Positions 1 through 6,892 of a stretch of 8,586 nt of DNA are shown piece after piece. Position numbers and translations under genes: made by a program. Below the pieces are notes generated by a model. The model was not told the DNA's origin. It worked only from the letters and a program-made list of their open reading frames with translations, and did no database searches. Within the stretch, counting starts at the first letter, position 1. The number at the start of each line of letters is the position of its first letter. The DNA comes from an uncultured Lachnospiraceae bacterium (GTDB taxonomy: Bacteria; Bacillota; Clostridia; Lachnospirales; Lachnospiraceae): assembly GCA_910578825.1 (NCBI GenBank), contig CAJTSB010000060.1:1-8586 (forward strand), in the 5' to 3' direction.

Positions 1-405
1 ATTGGAAGGTATATGGTAAGTCAGGAGCGCTGGTGGGTTTCGCCGGATCTTGATGCACCTGATGCTACTACTTCTTATGCTATTTTCACAGTAACGCCGA
101 TACGTGGGAAAATTAACCGCATAAGCAGCAAAAAGAAAGGGCAGATACAGGTATCTGTAAAGAAGAATGCCCAGTCCACCGGCTACCAGATTCAAATAGC
201 CCGTGACAAAAAATTTAAAAAATCAGTAAAGACTATAAAGACGACAAATGTTAGGAAAACGGTAAAAGGATTGTCACATGGGAAGAAATATTATATCCGG
301 ATACGAAATTACAAGGACGTAAAGACTTATTATTGCTCGGACATAGCGGTTCCAGAATCCATTTATGGAAAATGGAGCAAAACAAAGACCGTGGTATGTA
401 AATAG
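1..405 (+). CDS. Secreted/surface protein, C-terminal fragment with fibronectin-III-like lysine-rich domain (5' end outside window)
   Basis: The reading frame is open from the first base and ends at TAA 403-405, so this is most likely the 3' end of a longer gene. The last ~95 residues look like the lysine-rich Fn3-like module at the C-terminus of many secreted clostridial proteins: alternating beta-strand patterns, a GYQIQIARDKKF strand, KKYYIRIRNYK, and a closing YGKWSKTKTV. Such modules are usually non-catalytic stalk or wall-associating domains. The ATG at 13 has GGAAGG at 4-9, so a short separate gene is conceivable. However, the product would lack any signal peptide, which fits a secreted module poorly. 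Two cysteines (C108 and C129 counted from that ATG) lie in the last two strands, which is uncommon for this module. There is no LPxTG sorting signal. The catalytic or ligand part lies upstream and cannot be seen. Confidence 0.75.
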   Translation: MGRYMVSQERWWVSPDLDAPDATTSYAIFTVTPIRGKINRISSKKKGQIQVSVKKNAQSTGYQIQIARDKKFKKSVKTIKTTNVRKTVKGLSHGKKYYIRIRNYKDVKTYYCSDIAVPESIYGKWSKTKTVVCK

Positions 406-471
406 CAGCAAACCAGAATAAGAAATAAAGTATTTTCTGAGCTTGCCATAATACTTGATATCTAATTTATG

Positions 472-505
472 AAAAGGTATGTGCCGTTGTGCATATGCCT
501 TTTTT
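472..505 (+). terminator. Rho-independent terminator after the first gene
   Basis: A 12-bp stem (473-484 with 491-502, two G-U wobbles when read as RNA) encloses a 6-base loop, CGTTGT, and runs into six T residues at 500-505. It lies 67 bases after the stop at 405 and separates that gene from the 712-8397 gene set. Confidence 0.85.
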
Positions 506-556
506 ATGCTGCAGAAAAAATTGCAGATTAATTCCCGTATCGTGAAGAGATAGCTG

Positions 557-568
557 TGCGCTAGCGCA
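557..568. promoter_or_regulatory. 12-bp perfect palindrome, possible operator
   Basis: TGCGCTAGCGCA is a perfect palindrome. It lies about 20 bases upstream of the candidate -35 element at 587, a position where an activator could bind. Chance alone gives roughly two 12-bp perfect palindromes in a window of this size, so the location rather than the symmetry is the argument. The binding protein is unknown. Confidence 0.3.
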
Positions 569-586
569 TTTCCCAGTAAAAAAATA

Positions 587-615
587 TTGATTTTGCAGAA
601 ATAATGTTAGATAAT
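587..615 (+). promoter_or_regulatory. Candidate sigma-A promoter for the xpaC-telA-protease-kinase-regulator gene set
   Basis: TTGATT (587-592, four of six matches to TTGACA) and GATAAT (610-615, five of six matches to TATAAT) are separated by exactly 17 bases. Initiation near 622 would leave a leader of about 90 bases before the ATG at 712. The site follows a terminator and is the best promoter-like match in the 406-711 gap. An overlapping weaker alternative is TTGCAG (593) with TATAAG (617), spacing 18. Confidence 0.55.
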
Positions 616-711
616 ATATAAGTAATTATTTTTTACAATAGCAGTAGTTTACAGTTTTATCAGGAAAACAGGCAGATACCAAAGCCATCGTACGGCAGCA
701 GGGAGAGAATC

Positions 712-1914
712 ATGACATCAGATTGGGAGAAATTTGGGAAAGACGTCCAGCATATTGTAGAGGACGCCATCAATTCTCAGGATTTTAGTCAATTGAATAA
801 GACAATTAAAAATACCGTGAATGAGGCGGTCGCAAATGTCCGCCAGGGAATTCACACAGCGGAGCAAAGCGTCAATCGGGAGTACAGCAGAGAAAGTTAT
901 CGCTGGTATGGACCAAAAAAGGAATCCAGGGCAGAACTTTCTGCACCGACCCTTTTTCGCAAGAATACCGGAATAAAAGCTGGCGGATGGGCGCTGACGA
1001 TTACAGGCTGCGTGCTCAACGTGGGGCTTGGTATTGCCGTCGTGATTTTATGCATGGTATCGCTGTTTTTGGGAGGATTTCCGGTAGGAATCCGGGTTGC
1101 ATTGTCAATTCTTCTGCCGTTTTTGGCAGGAAGCGCGGTCATGACCGGAATGGGCGGGAGTATGAGGGCCTCCATAAAACGTTATCGGACATACATCAGC
1201 GGTCTCAAGGGCAGGACTTACTGTAACATAAAAGAGCTTGCGGATTTGAGCGGCAAGCCTGTTTCCTATGTGGTGAAAGATTTAAGAAAGATGATTCGAA
1301 AGGGTTGGTTTATTCAGGGACATCTTGATAAGGAAAATACGTGTCTGATTGTGAGCCATGAAACATATCGCGAATATGAAGAACTGAACAAACAACGTCT
1401 GGAACAGCAGAAGGCGGAACAGATTCAAATGCAGGAAGATGCAAAAAGGGCAGACAGGATGGCGGCAAATGAATCCCTGCGGCTTGTGATGGAGAAGGGA
1501 CAGGATTATATACGCAAAATCAGAGCCTGCAACGACGCTATTTCCGGGGAGGAAATTTCCGGAAAGATTTCTCATATGGAAATGCTGATCCAGAAAATAT
1601 TTGACAGGGTTGGGGAAGACCCGGATTCTCTGGATGATATCAACAAGATGATGGAATATTATCTTCCTACGACAGTAAAACTGTTGGAGGCATATCAAAG
1701 CCTGGATGAACAACCGGTACAGGGAGAAAATATCCGAAATTCCAAGGCAGAGATAGAGCAGACCCTGGACACGTTAAACGAAGCGTTTGAAAAATTGCTG
1801 GACAGCCTGTTTGAAGATGTGGCATGGGATGTGTCATCCGATATATCCGTGCTTCAAACGATGCTTGCGCAGGAGGGACTTGCTGGCAACCAGGACTGGA
1901 AACAAAAGCAGTAA
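712..1914 (+). CDS. xpaC: XpaC-family membrane protein (5-bromo-4-chloroindolyl phosphate hydrolysis family)
   Basis: XpaC proteins are named from hydrolysis of the indicator 5-bromo-4-chloroindolyl phosphate seen with the Bacillus subtilis gene; their real molecular role is not established. The C-terminal part identifies the family: YYLPTTVKLLEAY at about 316-328, then a long helical stretch including FEKLLDSLFEDVAWDVSSDI, to about residue 390. Before it come a soluble N-terminus (1-85), two membrane segments (about 92-120 and 125-146), a segment at about 164-222 that resembles a winged helix (CNIKELADLSGKPVSYVVKDL, then KGWF and a short beta-like stretch), and a charged coiled coil (about 222-255). 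From memory, the B. subtilis protein is about half as long, so this is an extended form. The ATG at 712 follows AGGGAGAG at suitable spacing. The next gene, 83 bases on, is telA, the usual partner. A role in envelope or toxic-compound stress is inferred from that pairing. Confidence 0.88.
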   Translation: MTSDWEKFGKDVQHIVEDAINSQDFSQLNKTIKNTVNEAVANVRQGIHTAEQSVNREYSRESYRWYGPKKESRAELSAPTLFRKNTGIKAGGWALTITGCVLNVGLGIAVVILCMVSLFLGGFPVGIRVALSILLPFLAGSAVMTGMGGSMRASIKRYRTYISGLKGRTYCNIKELADLSGKPVSYVVKDLRKMIRKGWFIQGHLDKENTCLIVSHETYREYEELNKQRLEQQKAEQIQMQEDAKRADRMAANESLRLVMEKGQDYIRKIRACNDAISGEEISGKISHMEMLIQKIFDRVGEDPDSLDDINKMMEYYLPTTVKLLEAYQSLDEQPVQGENIRNSKAEIEQTLDTLNEAFEKLLDSLFEDVAWDVSSDISVLQTMLAQEGLAGNQDWKQKQ

Positions 1915-1997
1915 ATGGCGGAAATAGTAAATGATTGATTAAGGAGTAATTATGTACACAGGAAACAGCTGAGGCATATTTTGGAAAGGAGCAAGGC

Positions 1998-3140
1998 ATG
2001 AGCGAAGAATTTAAGGAGTTTACGGAAACACCAACCCTGACATTGGAACCGTTTCAGGAGAAAGCAGAGATAGTGGCAGTACAGGAGGAGCCGGAGAGCC
2101 CGGATACCTGGGAGGAGGCTGCTCTGTCAGAAGAAGAGCAGCGGATGGTTGAGCAGTTCACTCAGCAGATTGATTTGAATAATACGAATATTATTCTTCA
2201 ATACGGTGCAGGTACGCAGAAGAAAATGGCGGATTTCTCAGAGAAAGCGCTGGAAAATGTGCAGACCAAGGATTTAGGGGAAATCGGAGAATTGATAACC
2301 GGCGTAGTCACAGAGCTCAAGGGATTTGATGCGGAGGAAGAGGAAAAAGGATTCTTCGGACGCCTTAAGAAGTCTGCGAATAAGCTAACCGCCTTAAAGA
2401 CAAAATACGATAAGGCGGAGGTAAACGTCAACAAAATCTGCAAGGCACTGGAGGGGCATCAGGTACAGCTCTTAAAAGACGCCGCGCTCCTGGATAAAAT
2501 GTACGAGCAGAATAAAGTATATTTTAAAGAACTCTCCATGTACATCCTTGCCGGAAAGCGCAAACTGGAACAGGTACGTACGACAGAGCTGCCCGCGCTT
2601 TTAGCAAAAGCAAACCAGTCCGGTCTTCCGGAGGATGCACAGGCAGCAAAGGATCTGGACGCTCTTTGTACGAGATTTGAGAAGAAAATTCATGATTTGG
2701 AACTGACCCGCATGATTTCCATTCAGACAGCGCCGCAGATTCGTCTGGTACAGAATAATGATACGATGATGGTGGAGAAAATACAGTCTACGATTGTAAA
2801 TACCATTCCGTTGTGGAAAAGCCAGATGGTTCTGGCAACGGGCGTGGAGCATTCCACGCAGGCGGCAAAGGCACAGCGAGAGGTGTCTGATTTCACGAAC
2901 GAACTGTTAAAGAAAAATGCAGAAAAATTAAAAGTTGCCACGATAGAGACAGCAAAGGAATCAGAGCGCGGAATCGTAGATATGGAGACGCTGAGAAAGA
3001 CGAACGAATCCCTGATTTCCACATTGGATGAAGTGATGCGCATCCAGACCGAAGGAAAAGAAAAACGCAGGGAGGCAGAGCAGGAAATACAGCGTCTTGA
3101 GGGAGAATTAAAGACGAAACTGTTACAGTTGCAGGGGTAA
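1998..3140 (+). CDS. telA: Toxic anion resistance protein, TelA/YaaN family
   Basis: The family was named for tellurite resistance. In Listeria monocytogenes, telA has been linked to tolerance of nisin and other wall-acting antibiotics; the biochemical mechanism is unknown. The protein (380 residues, usual family length) is soluble and almost entirely helical, with an acidic N-terminus of about 45 residues. Hallmark segments are IDLNNTNIILQYGAGTQKKM (about 58-77), the YDKAEVNVNKICKALEGHQV region (about 137-156), YFKELSMYILAGKRKL, the PQIRLVQNNDTMMVEKIQS region leading into IVNTIPLWKSQMVLA, and ELLKKNAEKLKVATIETAKE. It ends in a lysine/glutamate coiled coil. The ATG at 1998 has AAAGGAG (1985-1991) at good spacing. 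No other ATG lies in frame before an upstream stop at 1947, so this start is secure. It lies 83 bases after xpaC, matching the xpaC-yaaN arrangement of Bacillus. The two products probably work together at the membrane (inference). Confidence 0.93.
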   Translation: MSEEFKEFTETPTLTLEPFQEKAEIVAVQEEPESPDTWEEAALSEEEQRMVEQFTQQIDLNNTNIILQYGAGTQKKMADFSEKALENVQTKDLGEIGELITGVVTELKGFDAEEEEKGFFGRLKKSANKLTALKTKYDKAEVNVNKICKALEGHQVQLLKDAALLDKMYEQNKVYFKELSMYILAGKRKLEQVRTTELPALLAKANQSGLPEDAQAAKDLDALCTRFEKKIHDLELTRMISIQTAPQIRLVQNNDTMMVEKIQSTIVNTIPLWKSQMVLATGVEHSTQAAKAQREVSDFTNELLKKNAEKLKVATIETAKESERGIVDMETLRKTNESLISTLDEVMRIQTEGKEKRREAEQEIQRLEGELKTKLLQLQG

Positions 3141-3141
3141 T

Positions 3142-3216
3142 ATGAAAACGCAGGGATGGAAAACTTTAATGATAAGGGGAAAGGAAAAGGTGATCTTCAA
3201 CATAAAGGAGGGTTAA
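3142..3216 (+). CDS. Possible 24-residue leader or coupled peptide between telA and the protease gene
   Basis: An ATG two bases after the telA stop opens a 24-codon frame that fills the intergenic space and ends at TAA 3214-3216, one base before the GTG of the protease gene. The peptide starts MKTQGWKTLMIRGKEK and is basic, with no membrane segment. AGGGG at 3133-3137 is a mediocre ribosome binding site. Its value, if real, may be translational coupling: ribosomes finishing it stop on top of the protease start. Its last codons read through the strong ribosome binding site of the next gene. It may equally be a chance frame in a 77-base gap; I recognise no family. Confidence 0.2.
   Translation: MKTQGWKTLMIRGKEKVIFNIKEG
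3204..3212 (+). promoter_or_regulatory. Strong ribosome binding site fixing a GTG start
   Basis: AAAGGAGGG is a near-perfect Shine-Dalgarno sequence 5 bases before GTG 3218-3220. It decides for the GTG over the next in-frame ATG (residue 19), which lies inside the signal peptide and has no comparable site. Confidence 0.8.
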
Positions 3217-3217
3217 A

Positions 3218-5053
3218 GTGCAGAGACAGAAAATACAAGAAAGAGGTGCGGCAGGGCAGATAGAAACATTCATGTGGATATTGTTTGCAGCAGCTTTGAT
3301 GGTATTTTGTTTTTCCATTCATGTGAAAGCAGCGGATGACGTACCCACTGTGGAAAAGGTACAGCTTATCAATGACAGGGATATAGAGATTTATTGGAGT
3401 GAAGAAGTTACCGGGGCAGGTTGGGTCGAGAGCCAGCGTGTCGGCACAGAACTTGTGAAACAGGAGCAGAATTACTCTGTTACGGTAAATGGAGAAACGC
3501 GTGAACTCTATTATGGTTACTGGCGTTATCCGGAATACGATAATTACGAGATAGAAGCAAAGGGCGTTGTATACTATACGCAGAGAGATGAGATAAATCA
3601 CCCGAATTATGACGCCAATCCGAAAACGACGCTGCGTCTGGCGGAGCCGATTGCGGATTTAGTAAATCTGCCGGAGATTAAAATAACGATTAAGGGAAAT
3701 GTTATCAGGGGCAAGACAATAAATGCACTTGTTCCCGCGCAGACAATTAAGGTGGAGAAATATGAGCCTTTCTATACACAGGTACGGACACTCGACTGCG
3801 GCGTGAAAGTTCTCGGTTCCGCGAAGGTGCGTGAGGCGGCTATGGACAAGGCAAAAGAAATGCTGGAGGTTCTTCTTGCCAATGAAACGGTTGCAAATCG
3901 CATGGGAGATGCAGGCTGCATGATGGGTCTCTACGGCGAGGGAGAGATTGGCTATGATATCCCGGAGCACCGTTTTGATTTTGACGTCAACTATCTGTAT
4001 GTAGAAGGTTTCGGAGGAACACAGCTTGCGTCCATCTGTGATGCTAATGTCCTGCGGTTGAATACGGGCAATTACCAGACGGGTTATCCCAACGAATCCA
4101 TACTGACGCATGAGTTTGCGCATACAGTTTATAATTATGGATTGAGTGAAACACAGCAACAGGAATGGATTGAAATTTACAATACGTCTACGGGTTCCGG
4201 AAAGTGGGCGAACTCTTATGCGGGAAGCAATAAAGATGAATACTTTGCTACGTTGAGCGCAATTTGGTTTAATGTCATGGATGATACCACAGATGGGACC
4301 TGGAACGGCATACGTGGACCAATTAATACGAGGGCGGAGCTTAAGGCTTATGACAGGGCGGCTTATGATTTTCTGGAGAAAATTTATGTATCTGACCGGT
4401 ATTTGCCTGCCCCGTGGCAGAATGGCAGCGTCCCCGACAATTATACCTTTCCAGGGGTGGAGGAAGAACCTGGAGGAAGTACAAATCCCGGGGAGAATAC
4501 CGATCCCGGAGGAAACGCGAATCCTGGGGAAGATACTGATCCCGGAGATAAGACGGATCCGGTTGTTAAGAATTACGCCGTCAGGTTTATCTGCAATAAT
4601 AAAACACAGGATCTGGTACAGATAGTAAGAGAGGGACAAAAAGCATCAAGACCTGCCGCACCGAAGAAGAAAGGTTATACCTTCATAGGCTGGTATCTGG
4701 GGGCGCAGCAATATAACTTTAACAGAGGCGTCACAGCGAACCTTACCTTACAGGCAAAGTGGGAAAAGGTGAAAGTCGCCAGGACGTCCTTAAGTTCCGT
4801 TAAGGCACAGAAGGGGAAAAAAGTTCTTGTAAAATGGAAGAAACAAAGGGGCGTAAAAGGATATAAAATTACGTATGCGAAGAATAGGAAACTCACGAAA
4901 TCAACAAGGACAATTTATATAACTTCGCTCAAGAAGACATTAAGGCTGAAAAAGGGAACATATTATATTGGCGTACAGGCATATAAGACAGACTCTACAG
5001 GGAAAAAAGTGACCGGAAAGATGAGTGCAGTTAAAAAAGTGAAGGTGAAATAG
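3218..5053 (+). CDS. Secreted gluzincin-type zinc metalloprotease with InlB-like repeat and lysine-rich C-terminal domain
   Basis: Probable extracellular peptidase of 611 residues. An N-terminal signal sequence (hydrophobic core about 18-34, likely cleavage near VKAADD at 36-40) is followed by a beta-rich Ig-like region (about 44-180). The catalytic region (about 190-400) carries HEFAH at 298-302, a complete HExxH zinc motif with E299 as the likely catalytic base. NKDEYFATL follows, with E341 as the likely third zinc ligand 39 residues later, the gluzincin pattern also seen in anthrax lethal factor. YDIPEH upstream and EYFA downstream recall a loosely known group of secreted bacterial and fungal putative metallopeptidases. 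Then come a Pro-Gly-Asp linker (about 415-448), one InlB B-repeat/Listeria-Bacteroides repeat (about 453-515, with GYTFIGWY and a closing LQAKW), and an Fn3-like lysine-rich tail (519-611). No LPxTG is present, so wall attachment would be non-covalent. Its TAG lies 12 bases before the kinase ATG, implying cotranscription. Substrate unknown. Confidence 0.82.
   Translation: MQRQKIQERGAAGQIETFMWILFAAALMVFCFSIHVKAADDVPTVEKVQLINDRDIEIYWSEEVTGAGWVESQRVGTELVKQEQNYSVTVNGETRELYYGYWRYPEYDNYEIEAKGVVYYTQRDEINHPNYDANPKTTLRLAEPIADLVNLPEIKITIKGNVIRGKTINALVPAQTIKVEKYEPFYTQVRTLDCGVKVLGSAKVREAAMDKAKEMLEVLLANETVANRMGDAGCMMGLYGEGEIGYDIPEHRFDFDVNYLYVEGFGGTQLASICDANVLRLNTGNYQTGYPNESILTHEFAHTVYNYGLSETQQQEWIEIYNTSTGSGKWANSYAGSNKDEYFATLSAIWFNVMDDTTDGTWNGIRGPINTRAELKAYDRAAYDFLEKIYVSDRYLPAPWQNGSVPDNYTFPGVEEEPGGSTNPGENTDPGGNANPGEDTDPGDKTDPVVKNYAVRFICNNKTQDLVQIVREGQKASRPAAPKKKGYTFIGWYLGAQQYNFNRGVTANLTLQAKWEKVKVARTSLSSVKAQKGKKVLVKWKKQRGVKGYKITYAKNRKLTKSTRTIYITSLKKTLRLKKGTYYIGVQAYKTDSTGKKVTGKMSAVKKVKVK
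4484..4555 (+). repeat. Two tandem 36-bp repeats coding a Pro-Gly-Asp linker
   Basis: Two in-frame 36-base units (4484-4519 and 4520-4555) agree at 28 of 36 positions and encode NPGENTDPGGNA and NPGEDTDPGDKT (residues 423-446 of the protease). Such linkers keep a catalytic domain away from its anchoring domains, and their copy number often varies between strains. Confidence 0.85.
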
Positions 5054-5065
5054 GCGGAAGGTATA

Positions 5066-6892
5066 ATGGAAAAGAGCAGGAGAGGAATGACACAGTATTA
5101 TAAAGATATGGGATTTAAGAAGTTTTTTGTCATCAGTCTGTGTCTGTTCCTGTTTCCTGTTCTTTTATTACAGATTTTATTTATCAGGACGAGTATTTCC
5201 AGTATGAATGAACAGGTAAATGAACAGGTTTATAATAACCTGAAACAGGTGTCTGAGAAATTTACATTACTGCTGGAATCCTACAAGGATACGGTTTGGC
5301 AGATTTATTCAGATAAAGACATTATCCGCAATCTGGAGCAATATCATGAGGCCGATGATAAGACACAGGAAAATTTGTCTTATCTTTTAAATGAAAAACT
5401 GGAACGGTTTGTGGAAAGCAAGAAAGGAATACGTAATATCAGTTTGATTTTTACCACTGGGGAGGGGATTATTTATGACGACCAGAGCGACTCTGCCCAG
5501 GACAATCTCTGGCGTGGTTATGATGATCTTTGCCAGATTCCGCCTTATCAGCAGACGAAGAATAAAAATGAGATTGTTCTGATACCGACCATCAATTTTT
5601 CAGATGGGGACAAGAAAGAATCCATGTTTTTTCTGGGAAAAGAATTGTATAATACGGAAAATCTCAGGCAGGGTGTTTTGGCAACGCTTATTATCGGTGT
5701 TGATGAACAGGAATTGCAAAATATCTGTAATGGTTCTACCGGGTTGAATACGCCAAATGTGAATTTTATCAGTGACAGATATGGAACGATACTTTCTTTT
5801 CCAGATGAGGAACAGATTGGAATCGTGCTGGATGGTTGGGAGGATGAGCTGAAGTTCATAGGCGGTCTCAATATGTTCGAGGGGGGAAACCTCTTCTGCA
5901 GTTACTATCGGGATTGGAAAACGGGGTGGATTTTCCACAATGTGTATGATAGGGATTATATAATGCATGACATCAATATGATGCAATTTATTTTCTGGAT
6001 GTTGTTTGTTGCCGATATTCTTGTCATTTTTTTATTCACCAGTTTCATCAATCGTTATTACGTGAACTACCTGAATCAGATTATAGAAGCGATCCGGCAA
6101 ATAAATCAGGGAAACATGGATGTCCGGCTTGTGGTGGATAGAAGGGATGAACTGGGGCAGATTGGAGAAAATTTTAATTATATGGTGGACAGGGTAAAGT
6201 CGCTGATTGAGGAGGTTACGGAGATTTCCCGGAAAAAAATTCAGGCGGAAATCAAAGCTTTGGAATCCCAGATTAATCCACATTTTCTCTATAATACGCT
6301 GGATGCGATTAACTGGATGGCAATTCGCAGAGACGAAATTGAAATCAGCAAGATGATTAGCAATCTCGGCATGATTTTGCGTTACTGCATGAATCAGAGC
6401 AATGAGATGGCAGGTATTTCAGAAATGGAAGAGTGGCTGAAGGCATATGTGTCTCTGTATCAGCTCCGGTATGGAAATTCATTTGAATTTGAAATTTATG
6501 TAGAACCCGAAGTTCGGGAAGTCAGAGTATACAAATTTCTGGTGCAGCCCATGGTGGAAAACGCTATTATTCATGGACTCAAAGATCTGGAAGGTGGGTT
6601 GTTACGCGTAGACATTGGATTTGCAGAGCAGCCGGAACGGATTCATGTGATTGTGGAAGACAATGGAGCTGGAATGGAGCCGGAAGAAGTGGAGTTTTAT
6701 AATAGGAGGGACGCGGAATGGAGCCGTTCGGAGCAAATCGGACTGGCAAATATTTTTGAAAGAATTCAGTTATATTATGGGGAAGAAGGGGAATGGCATA
6801 TCAGCAGTGTGAAGGGATTGGGAACTGTCATGGAACTTCTTCTTCCAGTGAGAGATATGGGGAAGAATATACAGGAAAAGGTGATGGAATGA
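5066..6892 (+). CDS. YesM-like membrane sensor histidine kinase
   Basis: Sensor kinase of the His_kinase (YesM/LytS-type) family, 608 residues; it should autophosphorylate on histidine and pass the phosphate to the regulator encoded next. Order of parts: cytoplasmic N-terminus, TM1 (about 20-40), a large extracellular domain (about 41-300, probably Cache-like, ligand unknown), TM2 (308-328), HAMP linker (about 329-382, ending in DELGQIGENFNYMVDRV), the phosphoacceptor block with H406 in QINPHFLYNTLD, and the ATPase domain with N-box N499 (QPMVENAIIHGL), G1 box DNGAGM at 532-537 and G2 GLANIFERI from 559. All key residues are present. The ATG at 5066 follows GGAAGG. It starts 12 bases after the protease stop and overlaps the regulator by 4 bp. 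YesM-like kinases often sense sugars or oligosaccharides, but the xpaC-telA and protease context would also fit an envelope or peptide signal (inference). Confidence 0.95.
   Translation: MEKSRRGMTQYYKDMGFKKFFVISLCLFLFPVLLLQILFIRTSISSMNEQVNEQVYNNLKQVSEKFTLLLESYKDTVWQIYSDKDIIRNLEQYHEADDKTQENLSYLLNEKLERFVESKKGIRNISLIFTTGEGIIYDDQSDSAQDNLWRGYDDLCQIPPYQQTKNKNEIVLIPTINFSDGDKKESMFFLGKELYNTENLRQGVLATLIIGVDEQELQNICNGSTGLNTPNVNFISDRYGTILSFPDEEQIGIVLDGWEDELKFIGGLNMFEGGNLFCSYYRDWKTGWIFHNVYDRDYIMHDINMMQFIFWMLFVADILVIFLFTSFINRYYVNYLNQIIEAIRQINQGNMDVRLVVDRRDELGQIGENFNYMVDRVKSLIEEVTEISRKKIQAEIKALESQINPHFLYNTLDAINWMAIRRDEIEISKMISNLGMILRYCMNQSNEMAGISEMEEWLKAYVSLYQLRYGNSFEFEIYVEPEVREVRVYKFLVQPMVENAIIHGLKDLEGGLLRVDIGFAEQPERIHVIVEDNGAGMEPEEVEFYNRRDAEWSRSEQIGLANIFERIQLYYGEEGEWHISSVKGLGTVMELLLPVRDMGKNIQEKVME

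Larger units (their letters stand above)
406..711. other. Intergenic region between the first gene and xpaC
   Basis: These 306 bases hold the terminator (472-505), the 12-bp palindrome (557-568), the promoter (587-615), and an AT-rich stretch at about 600-640 that continues into the leader. I see no coding frame with a usable ribosome binding site, and no recognisable riboswitch or tRNA. Confidence 0.7.

Noticed and set aside
1915..1938. Seven-codon frame directly abutting the xpaC stop
   Set aside because: It has no ribosome binding site at suitable spacing and nothing to distinguish it from chance.
1955..1970. Sequence resembling the lac ribosome-binding region found in cloning vectors (CACAGGAAACAGCT)
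   Set aside because: The match is about 15 bases and neither flank continues as vector. It lies in a normal intergenic gap between two co-conserved genes, so chance is more likely than contamination.
4272..4625. 117-codon + strand frame inside the protease gene
   Set aside because: It lies wholly within the protease coding sequence in another frame, and its translation is low-complexity output of the Pro-Gly repeat.
3659..4639. Long open frame of 326 codons on the minus strand opposite the protease gene
   Set aside because: It is antisense to a gene with a signal peptide, active-site motif and recognisable domains. Its translation has no family motif, and I see no ribosome binding site supporting it. 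It is a shadow of the coding strand.
6793..6888. Upstream extension of the response regulator
   Set aside because: The extra 32 residues come from out-of-frame translation of the kinase C-terminus. The ATGA overlap start at 6889 has a ribosome binding site and begins exactly at a standard receiver domain.
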